NCBI GenBank assembly: GCA_003118195.1
Contig: BEXV01000330.1
Span: 43,633-107,632 of the forward strand
Source of the DNA: Hemicentrotus pulcherrimus
Taxonomy: Eukaryota; Echinodermata; Echinoidea; Camarodonta; Strongylocentrotidae
Length of the DNA: 64,000 nucleotides
Reading direction: 5' to 3'
The notes beneath the pieces were generated by a model that saw only the letters and a list, made by a program, of their open reading frames with translations, had not been told where the DNA came from and did no database searches. The translations under genes and the position numbers were made by a program. Position 1 is the stretch's first letter. Every line of letters starts with the position of its first letter. Below, piece after piece: positions 22,591 to 33,592 of this stretch.

Positions 22591-25500
22591 CTATTCTCTG
22601 TCATGATTTGCTGTGTTATGGCATCGTCGCCCGTTGCTGATCAGCAGCTAACCTTAAGCATTGACTGTAATAATATATTTTATCATCCATCCATTGTGAA
22701 CGTGTCATCGTTGGGATGGGTGTTTGCAATATGATAGCCATCGGTTTCACGCTTTTCATTCTGGGTCATGAAACAAATCTTTAAAAAAGGATTTATCATT
22801 TTTGTGATTGCACATGTACCACAGTGCACTCTGTGAACCCGTGTGTAACCCTGGGCAGTGAAAGGGTGTGAAAATCTACTGCCAAATCCCGTTATTGAAT
22901 CAATAATGCTAAGAACAAAACACACCAAGGTGACGCACGAAACAATAAATGACATACAAAATAGACGATAAAATAAAACACCAGCAATTAGTCTGTTTTA
23001 TCATTGCGCTGGCATTACAATCTCCTTTCTCCTCGGTTATCCATTATTCATAATTTGTTTCCACCACTGTAAAAATAGCTTTCACGCAGAAATGCATATC
23101 AGTAATCCCTGATGTTTCATGGATATAAGCTGCCTATAATTTATTGAGATTTTTTAGATTTAGGATTCAAGTTTAGATTAGGCTTCCAAAATAACAGGTA
23201 GGCGTTTTTTTTTTTTTTTACTTAGTTTGACATTTTGCATCCCGCTTGATAAAGGCCTTCGTCAGAGGCACCGAGTATATGCAGCGTTAGGACATTGCAT
23301 GTGTATCCCCTCCCCCTAGTTTCAAGGCCCATTTTCAAACGAAACAAATTTCTGTATATGATCCTCAATTAAGAGGGGGAAGGAATATGTTGCCTCTGTA
23401 CCTCGGTATCCCTCAACCTGTTTCGTGTTCCATTCAGTCCACTACATACGCATGCCACACTGTTACTTACACCTGTCGATAAAAGAGGATCTTAATTAGA
23501 TTTCCATGTCTCGAACGCATTATGGTTGACTATGCATTTGTGCCCGGAAAGTGAGGCAAATTTGACAAGGGATTGGAAAACTTGCTTCCGTCCAAAGGAA
23601 GTGCAACGTACCCAAATGCACAGTCTCCTCGACCTCCTATTTTCACTTTTAGTTTATGTCTTTCTGTATCCTTCTTAGTATTGCTTCTCTCCTTTTTATT
23701 CAAACCTTCATGCCTCTTCTTCTTTGTGTCAAGAACCTTCAGATAGAGCATCAGACGTGCAGGTGTGTGAAAGTTATTGGGTACTTTCAGAATGTGTTTG
23801 GACCGGGAGTCACACCATCTTATTAGGCGAGAATGCAGACACTGCAAGGATCTTTGGGAATACAGACAACATTGGGTCTCCGACACCTTTCACACTGGTA
23901 CCTTCATGCTTATCAAACCACCATGACTACAAATGTTCTCCTTCTGTTAGTTTTGATGTCCCTTTTTCCTGTCACAACGACCTAATTTCACATCATTTGT
24001 TTCAATGCTAACTTGCCCATTGTCACTTCCATTTTCCAGAATTGTTTAGTTTAATTTGTAATAAGCGGAATCATGATGTATTGTTCGTCAGCCATTTTCA
24101 TTCATCAAATAAATTTGTACATTTTCTATTTGTTCTCATTTCTAAGGAGCATAAACGAATAATTAAATAAGTATCAGACTATTTTTTTTTTACAAAGTAA
24201 GGATACGTTCTGTTATAACCTCGATCATGTACGTCGATATTTTAGCTAAGGAAGTTAAGGTAGATTCTATAATATCGTTATATTTGCATTGATAATGTAG
24301 AAAATGTAGGACATATTAAAGAAGCAATAACTAGAAACATATGCCATGAGGTTTGAGGTTTTAGGAAACCTAGACAATTATGAATCATGGCATTCGTAAG
24401 CATGTTCGTTTGTAAATAAATTGAAACCCATCATCCTACAAAATAACATTTATATGCATAAAATATGATTACATACAATCAAAATAAATGCAATCGAAAT
24501 CCTACTGTCAAATACCTAATGAATACATACGAGTCCAAAGGTGGTCAGAATTATATAGAATGTCGTATTTGGCTTCAAAAGGGAGAAGTAGCAATGAAAA
24601 ATAAATGGTGTGTTTTAGGATAGAAACTGTCCGTCGCAAAAAACGTGGCACAGTCATGTTAAAGTAAAATAAATAATGAACATAAGTCAAGTCAAATAAC
24701 ATTATCAATCATAAATTTACATATTATTTCCATTATGTGATTGCAAGGAAGTTAATCAAAACATTTTGATCTCGGTTGGAAGAAAGCGTGTTCGATTTAA
24801 CCATTGTCCTTTTCGTCAAAATAGAGACCAATGGTTCATGAATGACAATTAGCTAAATCTAATTATCGTTTCCAAATGCCCTTCAAAATAGTTACATGTT
24901 TATCATTATATGGTGGGAGAAAACGAATATGTCACGGAATGCAACAAAGTATCCACACCATAAGAAGTTCTAATATACTTCAGGATTTTTAGTGTGCGTA
25001 GATGGAAAAACGGTACTAGGAAATATATGGGTATCGACTATTTTTGTAATCACAACTTTTTATGACATGAAATGCAAAGATCTGTGTGCACATCTATATA
25101 CATTTAGAGTGCCAACAATTTTGGCATGTTAACAGTTGGGCTTGGATGTATTAATCATTCAATTTTCGAAAAGCTTCCATACGTACAATTGTTACTGCCA
25201 ATGTCCTCCATATTTCCGACATAATGATACGGGTATTTTTGTTTTTAATTAAGCTCTGACAAAACCCCTAGAGGCAGATATGTTAAAATAAAGGATGGTT
25301 TCTTCAAAGGAAACCGATGAGTCTAAAGCAACTATGATCTCGAGATGGTCATGATGGTGAATGGTTCCAATTGAAGGCATCAATAGTCGTTCGTAGCGGC
25401 CAAGCATGGACATGGACACGGATCATCACCTCTTGCATTTCAGCGACGGAAACGGAATTCATCGCTTGGCCTTGGCTACTAGCCTAATTGTATCAAACCG

Positions 25501-25928
25501 ATGACTCAAAAATTAATAACAATTACAACGTGATGACGACATGGGAGTAAGGCAAATATTAACATTTCCCACATCTTCTATACAATGGAAGAATGATTTA
25601 GGGCTGTCGTTTTAAGGTAACCAGATTATTTGGGGTACTATAGACATATAGCCCTAAAATGCGAATATGGTCTGTCAACATACTACAATACATGATTATG
25701 ACGATAGTTCTATAATCGAGGGGGCGTGATAAAAAAAAGAGAAAACCAATACGAGGATAAATTCACCGTCGGAAGAAATGTTAGTTTTTTTTCTTAAAAC
25801 ATAGAGGTGCAAACGACAACGGTCTCGTGGAACACAACACATCCAAAATGATGTGGTCACGAGCCTACAACCAAGTTTAAGATTTGTCTGTCGGATGCTG
25901 ATAACATTTCAAATATCACGTCAATAGC
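22591..25928. other. No gene seen; downstream flank of the channel gene
   Basis: Frames up to 118 codons occur (for example minus strand 23530-23886) but lack recognisable motifs. T- and A-runs sit at about 23200 and 24180. The 3' part may include extended 3' UTR of the channel gene if the proximal poly(A) signal is not used. Confidence 0.5.
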
Positions 25929-25934
25929 TTTAAT
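25929..25934 (-). terminator. Possible poly(A) signal of the channel gene
   Basis: On the minus strand this reads ATTAAA, the commonest variant of AATAAA, about 360 bp after the channel stop codon. Such hexamers arise by chance in AT-rich DNA, and no AATAAA was found closer. Confidence 0.2.
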
Positions 25935-26295
25935 AGAATAAACACATAGCTTAGGGACTTTAGTGACATACGTGAACGTGTCACGTACTTTTCGAAGAAC
26001 TCGAGGGGGATTCTTCTTGCATCAGAGACATCCGTACAGTGAAAGCACTCTTGTTTTTAACACGTGCATAAACAAGGTATACGCACGGAAGAAACAAAGG
26101 CAAGTTTGTGCATGGTGTTTATATGGAAATGTACAAAAACACGTAGTACGATAATAAAGCTGTCACATCAGTAGTACTTCTGTTCAATATATATATCACT
26201 GTTGCAAGAAAAAAAAGGGGTATCATGATTTCCCGATTTGTTCCTTTAGCAGTTTTCACGCGTTTTAAAAACGTGTGATCATGGGGTAACGTGAC

Positions 26296-27122
26296 TCATA
26301 TCGATGCACGTGTGCCTGTTCTATCCGTACATAAAAATTGCTCGAAAACATCCGCGTCATCAGAATACAATGTGTTGTAAACAGCAGGCGTATGCGGGTT
26401 ATAGTTGTTACCATAAACCCCCTTTGCATCGATACTGAAGTCCACCGCGTAAGAATCAGGGTTAGTTCTGTGCGGCGCCTTGCTGTTGCAGCTACATGTC
26501 GAGCAGAAAGCCCGATGCTCACCTTTCGCAAGCAATGGTCCTCGCGCATGGTTGTGATTAAAGAAATTCATGTGCGAATCTATGTGATTTAACTCGTGAC
26601 TACTCTGTCTCATCGCGAGTTCCTGTTCCTGGGCCTCTCTCCTCTCGTCCTCCGTGTTAAGCGTCAATAATCGCAACACAAGCAAATTCATCACAGAGGC
26701 CAACACGACCAAAGCTACCAATATGTAAATTATGCTAAAGAACACATATTCGGGTCTCTGTTGTATGTCGTTATCTTTCTGCAAGGCGACATAGTCGCCG
26801 AACCCCACAGTTGTTAGAGTTATAATGACATAATAGAAGGCTTCTAGAAAGTTCCATTTCTCAAAATGAACAAAGGCTATAGCCCCAGACACTGTAATGA
26901 TGCCGTTCGCGATGCCTCCTATTACGACAAGCTCCGTGTGTGACACCGAGCATTTCTTGAACCGTAGGCATTTCTTGATTTTCTTGACGCCGAAACCCAT
27001 GAGTACGTTGAGACGTTCTCCAACGCTCTGGAACATGACCAAGTTGAGAGGAATACCGATGAGGGCGTAGATCATGCAGAAGACTTTGCCTCCGCTTGTT
27101 AGGGGTGCCGAATGTCCATAGC
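26296..27122 (-). CDS. TASK-type K2P potassium channel, coding exon 2
   Basis: This exon encodes residues 101-375 (numbered from the first ATG) of a two-pore-domain potassium leak channel of the plasma membrane, which sets resting potential in its family. The acceptor TTCTTTACAG ends at 27123; the exon supplies two bases of the Gly codon split by the intron and completes GYGHSAP. Visible parts in order: end of pore 1 with His104 (TASK His98, the extracellular pH sensor), M2 (MIYALIGIPLNLVMFQSVGE), a basic linker, M3 (about 166-185), pore 2 with TTVGFGDYVALQKD (204-217), M4 (about 228-250), the VLRLLT motif (249-254, matching the TASK-1 X-gate VLRFMT), and a cytosolic tail with a CSC motif that ends TRASI. 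Stop at 26296-26298. Vertebrate TASK genes also keep this part in one exon (from memory). Family assignment is certain; which vertebrate paralogue is closest is not, so it is best seen as pro-orthologous to KCNK3/9/15. Confidence 0.97.
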
Positions 27123-27123
27123 C

Positions 27124-30100
27124 TGTAAAGAATTACAAAAAGATGATAAAATTAAACAAATGATGTGACCTGTTCAAGGACCTTTAAACAATTGCAACAC
27201 ATAGTAAAATTAACTGAAATTGCTGCGAAAGGCATGAATACATGATTAATAACCATGGTTAAAATATTCAATTGAAATAGTTTTCTTAGTTGTTGTACAT
27301 GTACCTCGATTTTAGAGTTTTTTCGTACCGCGATAGGAATACAATTCATATTATTTATATTGTAAATGAACAATGGGATTCCTATATTGCAGTGTCAGGG
27401 ACAATTTGCTCTAAACATTTAAAGGCAAAATATTTTAAAAATTGATAACTAGCTCGATCATGTCTGAATATTATAATTAATACTACCCCAAAGAAGGAAG
27501 AGAAACTGGTCTGGAGTTCATAAGACAAGACGGACAATTGCTGCTGTGCCATTATGAGTGAAATAAAAGGTAATGAAAATTCCATCTATATTATTGGACT
27601 GCAGCACGACATTATGGTAAAAGTCCTCCGAAATCAATTGCAATTATGTTTTCTAATTCTAGTAATGCATCGGCATCATTGAGAGCTGAAGGTTGCCATT
27701 TTGGGTTGGGCTATTTGAAAGCTTTAACAGTTTCGTCCACCAATTCTACATTTGATTCTTTTTCTTATGTCCATGTATTCATACAATTCATCGCTTTTAT
27801 GAAGTGGAACACCTCCATCTCTTTCTCCCTCTCTCTCTCTCTCTCTCTCTCCTTCCACTCCCCTCCCCCTCTCTGCAAACGACGGTGTAATCAATGATAT
27901 CATTTTCTGCTAAACATTTGACATGTTCATACCGAACCAATTCCAAGGTCGCCCACCTCGTCTAATGTCCCAAGTAGAATCTCAATTCAAATATTGAACA
28001 GGAGCTTGAGTAAAGTCGTCCTGCTTGTGCAACTTCCAATACCAAGTAAACCCTCTGGTTTAACATCTACTCCTGTTTCGGAGTACCTTTCTCTATGCGG
28101 ATGATGCTAAGCGCCTTGAGGCATTCTGTTAGTAGTCCGACTCGTGCGTTTTGGGGTTTGTGCCTAATAGGAAATACTGCACCGTTCTTGGGCGCGAGGG
28201 AGCGATCGCTAGCACCGGTGTGTGACATTCGAGAGAACATGAAAAGCTCATAGAAGTCCGAATGTATGAAAGGGATGATGGTTTAAGGCAATATCCTCAG
28301 TAAAAATGCTCCGCCTCTCTCCCTCTCTCTCTACCTCCTTCCATCTCTCCCACTCTCTTTCTCCCTCCACTTACTTCTTTTCCTTTTCTCCCCTTCATCC
28401 GTTTACTTCAACAAAATGATGTATCGATTGAGGTAACAAAGTGATCTTAGAGCTCTACTCATAAGTTGTACAGAAAAAAAAAAGTTTTTTTCTGCAGCCA
28501 CCCTCCCCTCCCCTCTTACGTAAGATTGTGTTACTTAAAGCATTCTAATATGTTATTATGCATAATCCACCTTTTTTCCCAATTAAAGGCAATTTCAAAG
28601 AAGCGTCTACATATTCGCTGACCGGATATTTAATGGCTGATTCGAATTCACGACATAGGCAAGAAAATGTAAATATCTTGATTGCGAAAGATGTTCAGAA
28701 ATACAGAACAGACTCCCTCTCATGTCCCTCATTATGTGAGACACTTAAATCACCCCGGGAGAAGGCTGTATGAACATGACCCTAGGTAAATCAGGCAGTA
28801 TGTTTCCCAGGCTCGCTGTCTATCGACCCAGCTACTGAAGATCTGCAAAGATGTATCTTGCCCAGTTCCAACATGCGACTCCAATGCTGCGTTTCATTGG
28901 CAGTAACGTGGAAATGTGCCCAGTGCACTATACAATTTTACCACATTCAATGCTATCAATGCTTTTGTTTGATCGAAGTAGCCATTTTTGTTCATGCAAC
29001 ACTATACGTACAGTATTGTTGCCACTTTATAAAATTAGCACGATGAAATATTGAAAATCACAAAACCGTCGCTACTTTGGTTTCTCATTTTAACCAGAAT
29101 ACACATGCTTTATTAGCAGTCAGGTAAAACGAACCATCAAACAGTCAATATAAATTTTGCAAGGCAAATCACTAACATTCTTATAATTCATGTTTCTCGA
29201 AACACTGTTTTGTAGATCCAATAATTTAACCATGCACCTCTGACATGTCTTTTGAATCCAGTCGACACAATTTTCTGGTGTGAAATGGCTGGGCCGCCTG
29301 ATACTTAAATGGATTAGCATTTAATCAAAGTATAATTTTCTACCCACTTAATTGTTTGCCACCAACGTGGGTGTCAAATTTAACATGAACGACAGTTAAA
29401 CACCCAACATGTTAGTTCAGGGTAGTGAAAGAAGGTGTGAAGGAACATTTGATAAAACTTGAAATATTTTGTTTCATTATCAATGTTTCATTATTGAATG
29501 AACGTTAACAGTTGATAAATAAAATCAACACATTATCTGCTTGATCTAAATACAATCGGCTACTTCACTTTGCCCCTTTCTACTTCACTTTTCCACTAGA
29601 AATTCCACTAAGCATTCAATAAAAAAACCTTTCGCTGTGCTCATCATTTTATATACTCCTCTATTTTCATTCTACCAAAGTACCCTAAGAAGTGTCTTGG
29701 CTTTTACATTGAATAATCATGATATTAGGAATGAGCAGCAAAATAACAAATCATGTTATCCGACCAATTACATTAACGTCCAAGTAACAAATAAAGTAGT
29801 GTCATCTAATCCTAGATCATAGAAGCCCTGTAATCCTCGCCTCCCATTTTCTTCAGTTACTCTCCCCTTAAAGACTGCCCCCAGCTATAATCCTCTCGAC
29901 ATATAAGTGATTTACCCTTTCCAATTCGTTGACATGTATGTCAGCACTCTCGATGGGTAGTCGATATAAAGCAAATGGATTTCTAATAGAGGCGTATGAC
30001 GATGAACGAGTGATACAGATGTATATTCATATTGTAATATTAATCGTGTATTGGTATTATGATACCCACCGATGGGTTATCACTTTTGTTTTGTCATGGA

Positions 30101-32316
30101 CGTTCTGGAAATGTATTTGAACATACATATCTTTCTACCATTTTGTTTCAGGCACACATTACTTTGATTGTTGTCATGAGAAACCTAAAACATATGGTGC
30201 GTTCTAAATGACTCCACGTAGGTGGAAAAAATATGTCTAGAGATCAATAACAAGAAATATTTACTATGGAGAAAAGGTCAGCTTTCCGGGAATGCCTTGA
30301 TACAAAAAGCTTAAATCGAATTTTACAGGCCAATTTATTACTGCGCAAAGATACACATGATTTACATTATTAAACAAACATGTACACCTACAGCATGACA
30401 GCACTGGGTGAAAAAAATGAAAATAACGAGGAAGGCTTCTTCAAAAAGGGCAATAAAATTGGCACTCAACCTTTTTCTTGTTAAATTCATTACAATGTTT
30501 CTTTCAGCGAGCATGGATGAAAATATTTTCGTTAAACCCTAATCCGCATTCGGGGCATTTGGCGCCACCGTAGTTGTTGAGTATGTTCTAGTGGCATTCT
30601 CAGAAAAAAAAACATCACGATTTAAGAAAGTGCACCCGTTCTGCAATCCTGTCAATTAGGTTATATAAATAACACATGGGATTAATCTGGCACCATTGGA
30701 TGAATGGGTGTCTTTGAAGTTCGCCCGATATGAGTGCCAAATATAGCACATATTCATTTCTAAGACGTTATCTTAGGTAAGACGTACCTAGCGTAAGCAC
30801 GGAAAATCTTCAGGCTATTCATTACTCAATGTACGGTGCGTGTGTGTATGTGTGTGGTCTACGTTAGATGTGTGGCTTTCAAAGTGTGCATTAAATGAAC
30901 ATTTAAAATTCGCATCACATTAATTGATTGAAATTCATACATCATAATATATCTAGCTATCCCAACATTTGATACAATAATCCAAATGTTGAACAGTTAG
31001 CAATAGTTAAAAGCGTAAAATTACACCAAATCAAAATAAGGCATTGAAGTCCTGCGATTGAATAATGAAACAAAATGTTTGATATCACGGAAATAGTTAC
31101 GCCAGTGTAAGACATAATTTCGAGTAATTATATATCTAAAACAGCCATTCATGTAACCCATAAAAGAGGCAAAAAATAATGTACAATGTTCATGTATTTG
31201 AGGACTTAATTTTTCGAAATACTAAAAAGCAAATTACAGACAAATAGGTAATAGGTAACAGCCAAATATCCGTCAAAACATCAACCGTCTACACCCTCAT
31301 CATGTACGTTCACGAACGTGCTTATGGCTATTACAAAAACTACACAATTGATTGATTTGAAAACCGAGCTATACGTCGCCGATATTGCTTTCTTCCTTAA
31401 TGGGTGTCACAGGTTCAATAGTTTTGTATGAGCAACCTATTTACGCCCATTTCATATAAACATTGACCTGACCTCGATTTCATAATCGCGGGTAATGGTG
31501 ATATTGTATCAAGAATTTATAATGATGTTGCAGTCAATTCTATTAATTCAAAGCCAATTGCAAATATTTATTTTTTCAAAACGAAGAAAAATTGCATACC
31601 AATGGGACGATGATGAAATAAACGATACGAAGCATGAAATTGATCCTAGGAATGAATTATTGCTTGTAATAGATTACCAGCAACGGGAATAAAGGGTAAT
31701 TGGAAATAGAGAAGGTAGAAATATAGGCTGGGAGTAATGAACGCAGACAAAAACCGAGGAACATAATCATATAAAGTATACAGTTTAACGGTCAGCACAA
31801 TACTTGAGCTAATTTTTTTATATATACGTGAATTGTCTGATAGAGAAATGTTAGCAATGCGCTTGCAAATTACAATGAATCCGTGTTGCTTTTACTCGAT
31901 TGCAACAGTAATACATTAAGTGCCTAAAACACAAACTTGGTACTGTGTTTCATGATATGTTATCATTTAATGTGCCAATACAAGCATGATGTGATCACAC
32001 TGTCGCTTTTGATTTCGGTTTGGCAAAAGAAATAAGAAAACACCTCAAATAAAATCATTCAGATTGGCGTTCGTTTAATTTACTATTGAGCTGTCTTTAG
32101 ACTAACATTATTTTGATGTCGTCTCACCTCATACGTTATACGTGTTCAATAAAACTTCTCTTTAAAGAGTAGATTGAGTTCTGGTAAGAGGTGAAAATTA
32201 ATTTGTGAGCGTTATCATGATTATTATGCAAGTGTGGAAGAATATCAAATAAGACATGTTCCTTGAAAAGCATGGCTCTTCAAATACCTTCCTATTCTAA
32301 ATAAGTCATGTAACAT
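27124..32316. other. Intron part, no gene seen
   Basis: A (TC)n run lies at 27817-27852 and TC-rich sequence at 28315-28375. Several 60-90-codon frames exist without recognisable motifs or splice sites. CTAAGCGCCTTGAGGCATTC at 28109 may be another worn SINE-tail trace. Confidence 0.5.
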
Positions 32317-32344
32317 CGTAAAAATCCAGGGTCGGATTTTTACG
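32317..32344. repeat. Perfect 11-bp-arm hairpin
   Basis: CGTAAAAATCC (32317-32327) and GGATTTTTACG (32334-32344) are exact complements around a 6-base loop. It lies 15 bp beyond the end of the dispersed repeat copy at 32359-32545. Confidence 0.7.
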
Positions 32345-32358
32345 CCTCGTGTTCATGC

Positions 32359-32545
32359 AGTCCCATATACATCTTTCTGTGTACAGTGTTTGTAACTTTA
32401 CCAAGACTTGGCCAAATTTCTTATGATTTTGATGATTCCAGAACCTTGCAATGCACACAAATTCTTATATGCTAGATGATCAACCTTTTCTGATCGATTC
32501 CACACCGTTTCTTTCACAATGCAATCGCCTGACCAGAACTCAACT
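32359..32545 (-). repeat. Dispersed repeat, copy 1 (inverted relative to 42765)
   Basis: Read on the minus strand, this matches 42765-42935 at close to 90 percent over about 170 bp. Shared blocks include GCGATTGCATTGTGAAAGAA, AAGGTTCTGGAATCATCAAA and AGATGTATATGGGACT. A 62-codon minus-strand frame (32398-32586, starting MMAYPERLL) spans it but is broken by indels in the other copy, so it is probably a repeat family fragment and not a gene. The family is unrecognised. Confidence 0.75.
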
Positions 32546-32632
32546 TCATCTTTGATATCTAACAATCTTTCAGGATACGCCATCAAGAAGACACAATAAC
32601 CTTCGAATATTCTATATAGGCCTATGGTTTAA

Positions 32633-32826
32633 ATGAAATGGCGGGTACAGAAAGCTCGCGACGTGTTCTTAGAAAAGAAATCACGCCATGAATTTTTAGA
32701 GGACGCATTGAAGAGGGACCACCCTTACACCAATAGATTAAATCCACCATTTAAAGACGAACCCATCCCCTCCGGTGAAAGTCGGTTCGTATTTCCCCGG
32801 TCCGCGCCGCCCATCATGTCCCCGAG
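32633..32826 (+). CDS. Candidate nested gene, coding exon 1
   Basis: This is an unrecognised open frame on the strand opposite to the channel gene, inside its intron. The ATG at 32633 is preceded directly by an in-frame TAA. The frame runs 64 codons plus 2 bases and meets a near-consensus donor CCGAG|GTAAGC at 32827. The peptide begins MKWRVQKARDVFLEKKSRHE and goes on to NPPFKDEPIPSGESRFVFPR. It is basic and hydrophilic, without a signal peptide or membrane segment. The exon has many CpG and a GC content near one half in strongly AT-rich surroundings, as expected of coding sequence. Upstream 5' UTR exons are possible (TTCTATATAG at about 32608-32617 could be an acceptor). No function is proposed. 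Confidence 0.45.
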
Positions 32827-33090
32827 GTAAGCCGAGCCGAGGAGGGAACTTGAGACTCCGAAACGACTTGGAAATGATTCTCAACACCGGCAATCAACAC
32901 TCTCAAGGAGTAAGCTTCCAGCGTCGCAGTCTCCAATAGGTAGAGACAATTGTGTCGTGGGGGATCCAGGAGATTCCCTTAACCCCTAATTGGTATAGAG
33001 AACGTTTAACCAAACGTCGTCTATTCATTAAGGCAGGGGTCTGTATCACCTTATAGCAACTACCTCCGCATGTCAAGATTTTCTTTATAG

Positions 33091-33166
33091 AAATGGAGCG
33101 CATGAGAGGTTTACATGCTTCATAGGGGGTATTCTGCCCTCAAAGGACAAAACTACTATAAGATAA
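33091..33166 (+). CDS. Candidate nested gene, coding exon 2
   Basis: The acceptor ATTTTCTTTATAG ending at 33090 joins in phase to the donor at 32827, giving a 264-bp intron. The joined frame continues for 24 further codons, including HERFTCFIGGILPSKDKTTI, to TAA at 33164-33166. An AATAAA lies at 33179-33184, just downstream of the stop. The model totals 89 residues. The earlier candidate acceptors I checked in the intron lead to stops almost at once. Each signal can arise by chance, so the model is tentative. Confidence 0.35.
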
Positions 33167-33540
33167 CTATCGCTATGAAATAAATGAATTTGCAAAAGGC
33201 AACGTAGAGGTGAATTCTTGTAGTGTCTTTCTTAATACAAACCCAGGATAAGACAAGTATTAATATTCGAGTTTGAAATTACGGCAAGGTGGCGCTGCTC
33301 GCCTTAATAGGATCCATCAGTAATCCCTCTCCCCTAATTAGATTTCACCCTGCAATACCCCCTCTTTTATGTCCTTACTAGACCATATAAACCTGATATG
33401 GCAAGGAAAACAACTTCTCAGAGTCAATTATATTCGATAACTCTAGCCACCGCTCTCTTGCATTACATTTGACGCCCCATTTGCATCAATTTGTGCATTG
33501 GTTCACAATTTGTATTCTTACTTGAAACACACGTATGCTC
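33167..33540. other. Intron part, no further gene seen
   Basis: This contains the putative poly(A) signal AATAAA at 33179-33184 for the nested candidate. Nothing else is recognisable. Confidence 0.5.
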
Positions 33541-33557
33541 ACACACACACACGCACG

Positions 33558-33592
<35 letters not shown>
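33541..33592. repeat. Compound (CA)n(TA)n microsatellite
   Basis: CA units with two CG-containing interruptions run into TA units. Confidence 0.95.

Noticed and set aside
22683..22955. 90-codon minus-strand frame with a hydrophobic, signal-like N-terminus
   Set aside because: The hydrophobic start alone is weak evidence in T-rich DNA; no cleavage-site context, domain or neighbouring exon was found.
23200..23280. GATAAAGGCCTTCGTCAGAG-type motif near a poly-T
   Set aside because: It vaguely recalls retroelement tails, but no element boundary or second motif was found.
23530..23886. 118-codon minus-strand frame, overlapped by a plus-strand frame at 23724-24011
   Set aside because: Neither resembles a known protein, and no splice or promoter context supports one.
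32903..33103. 66-codon minus-strand frame over the nested candidate
   Set aside because: It overlaps the putative intron and second exon of the plus-strand model and has no motif.
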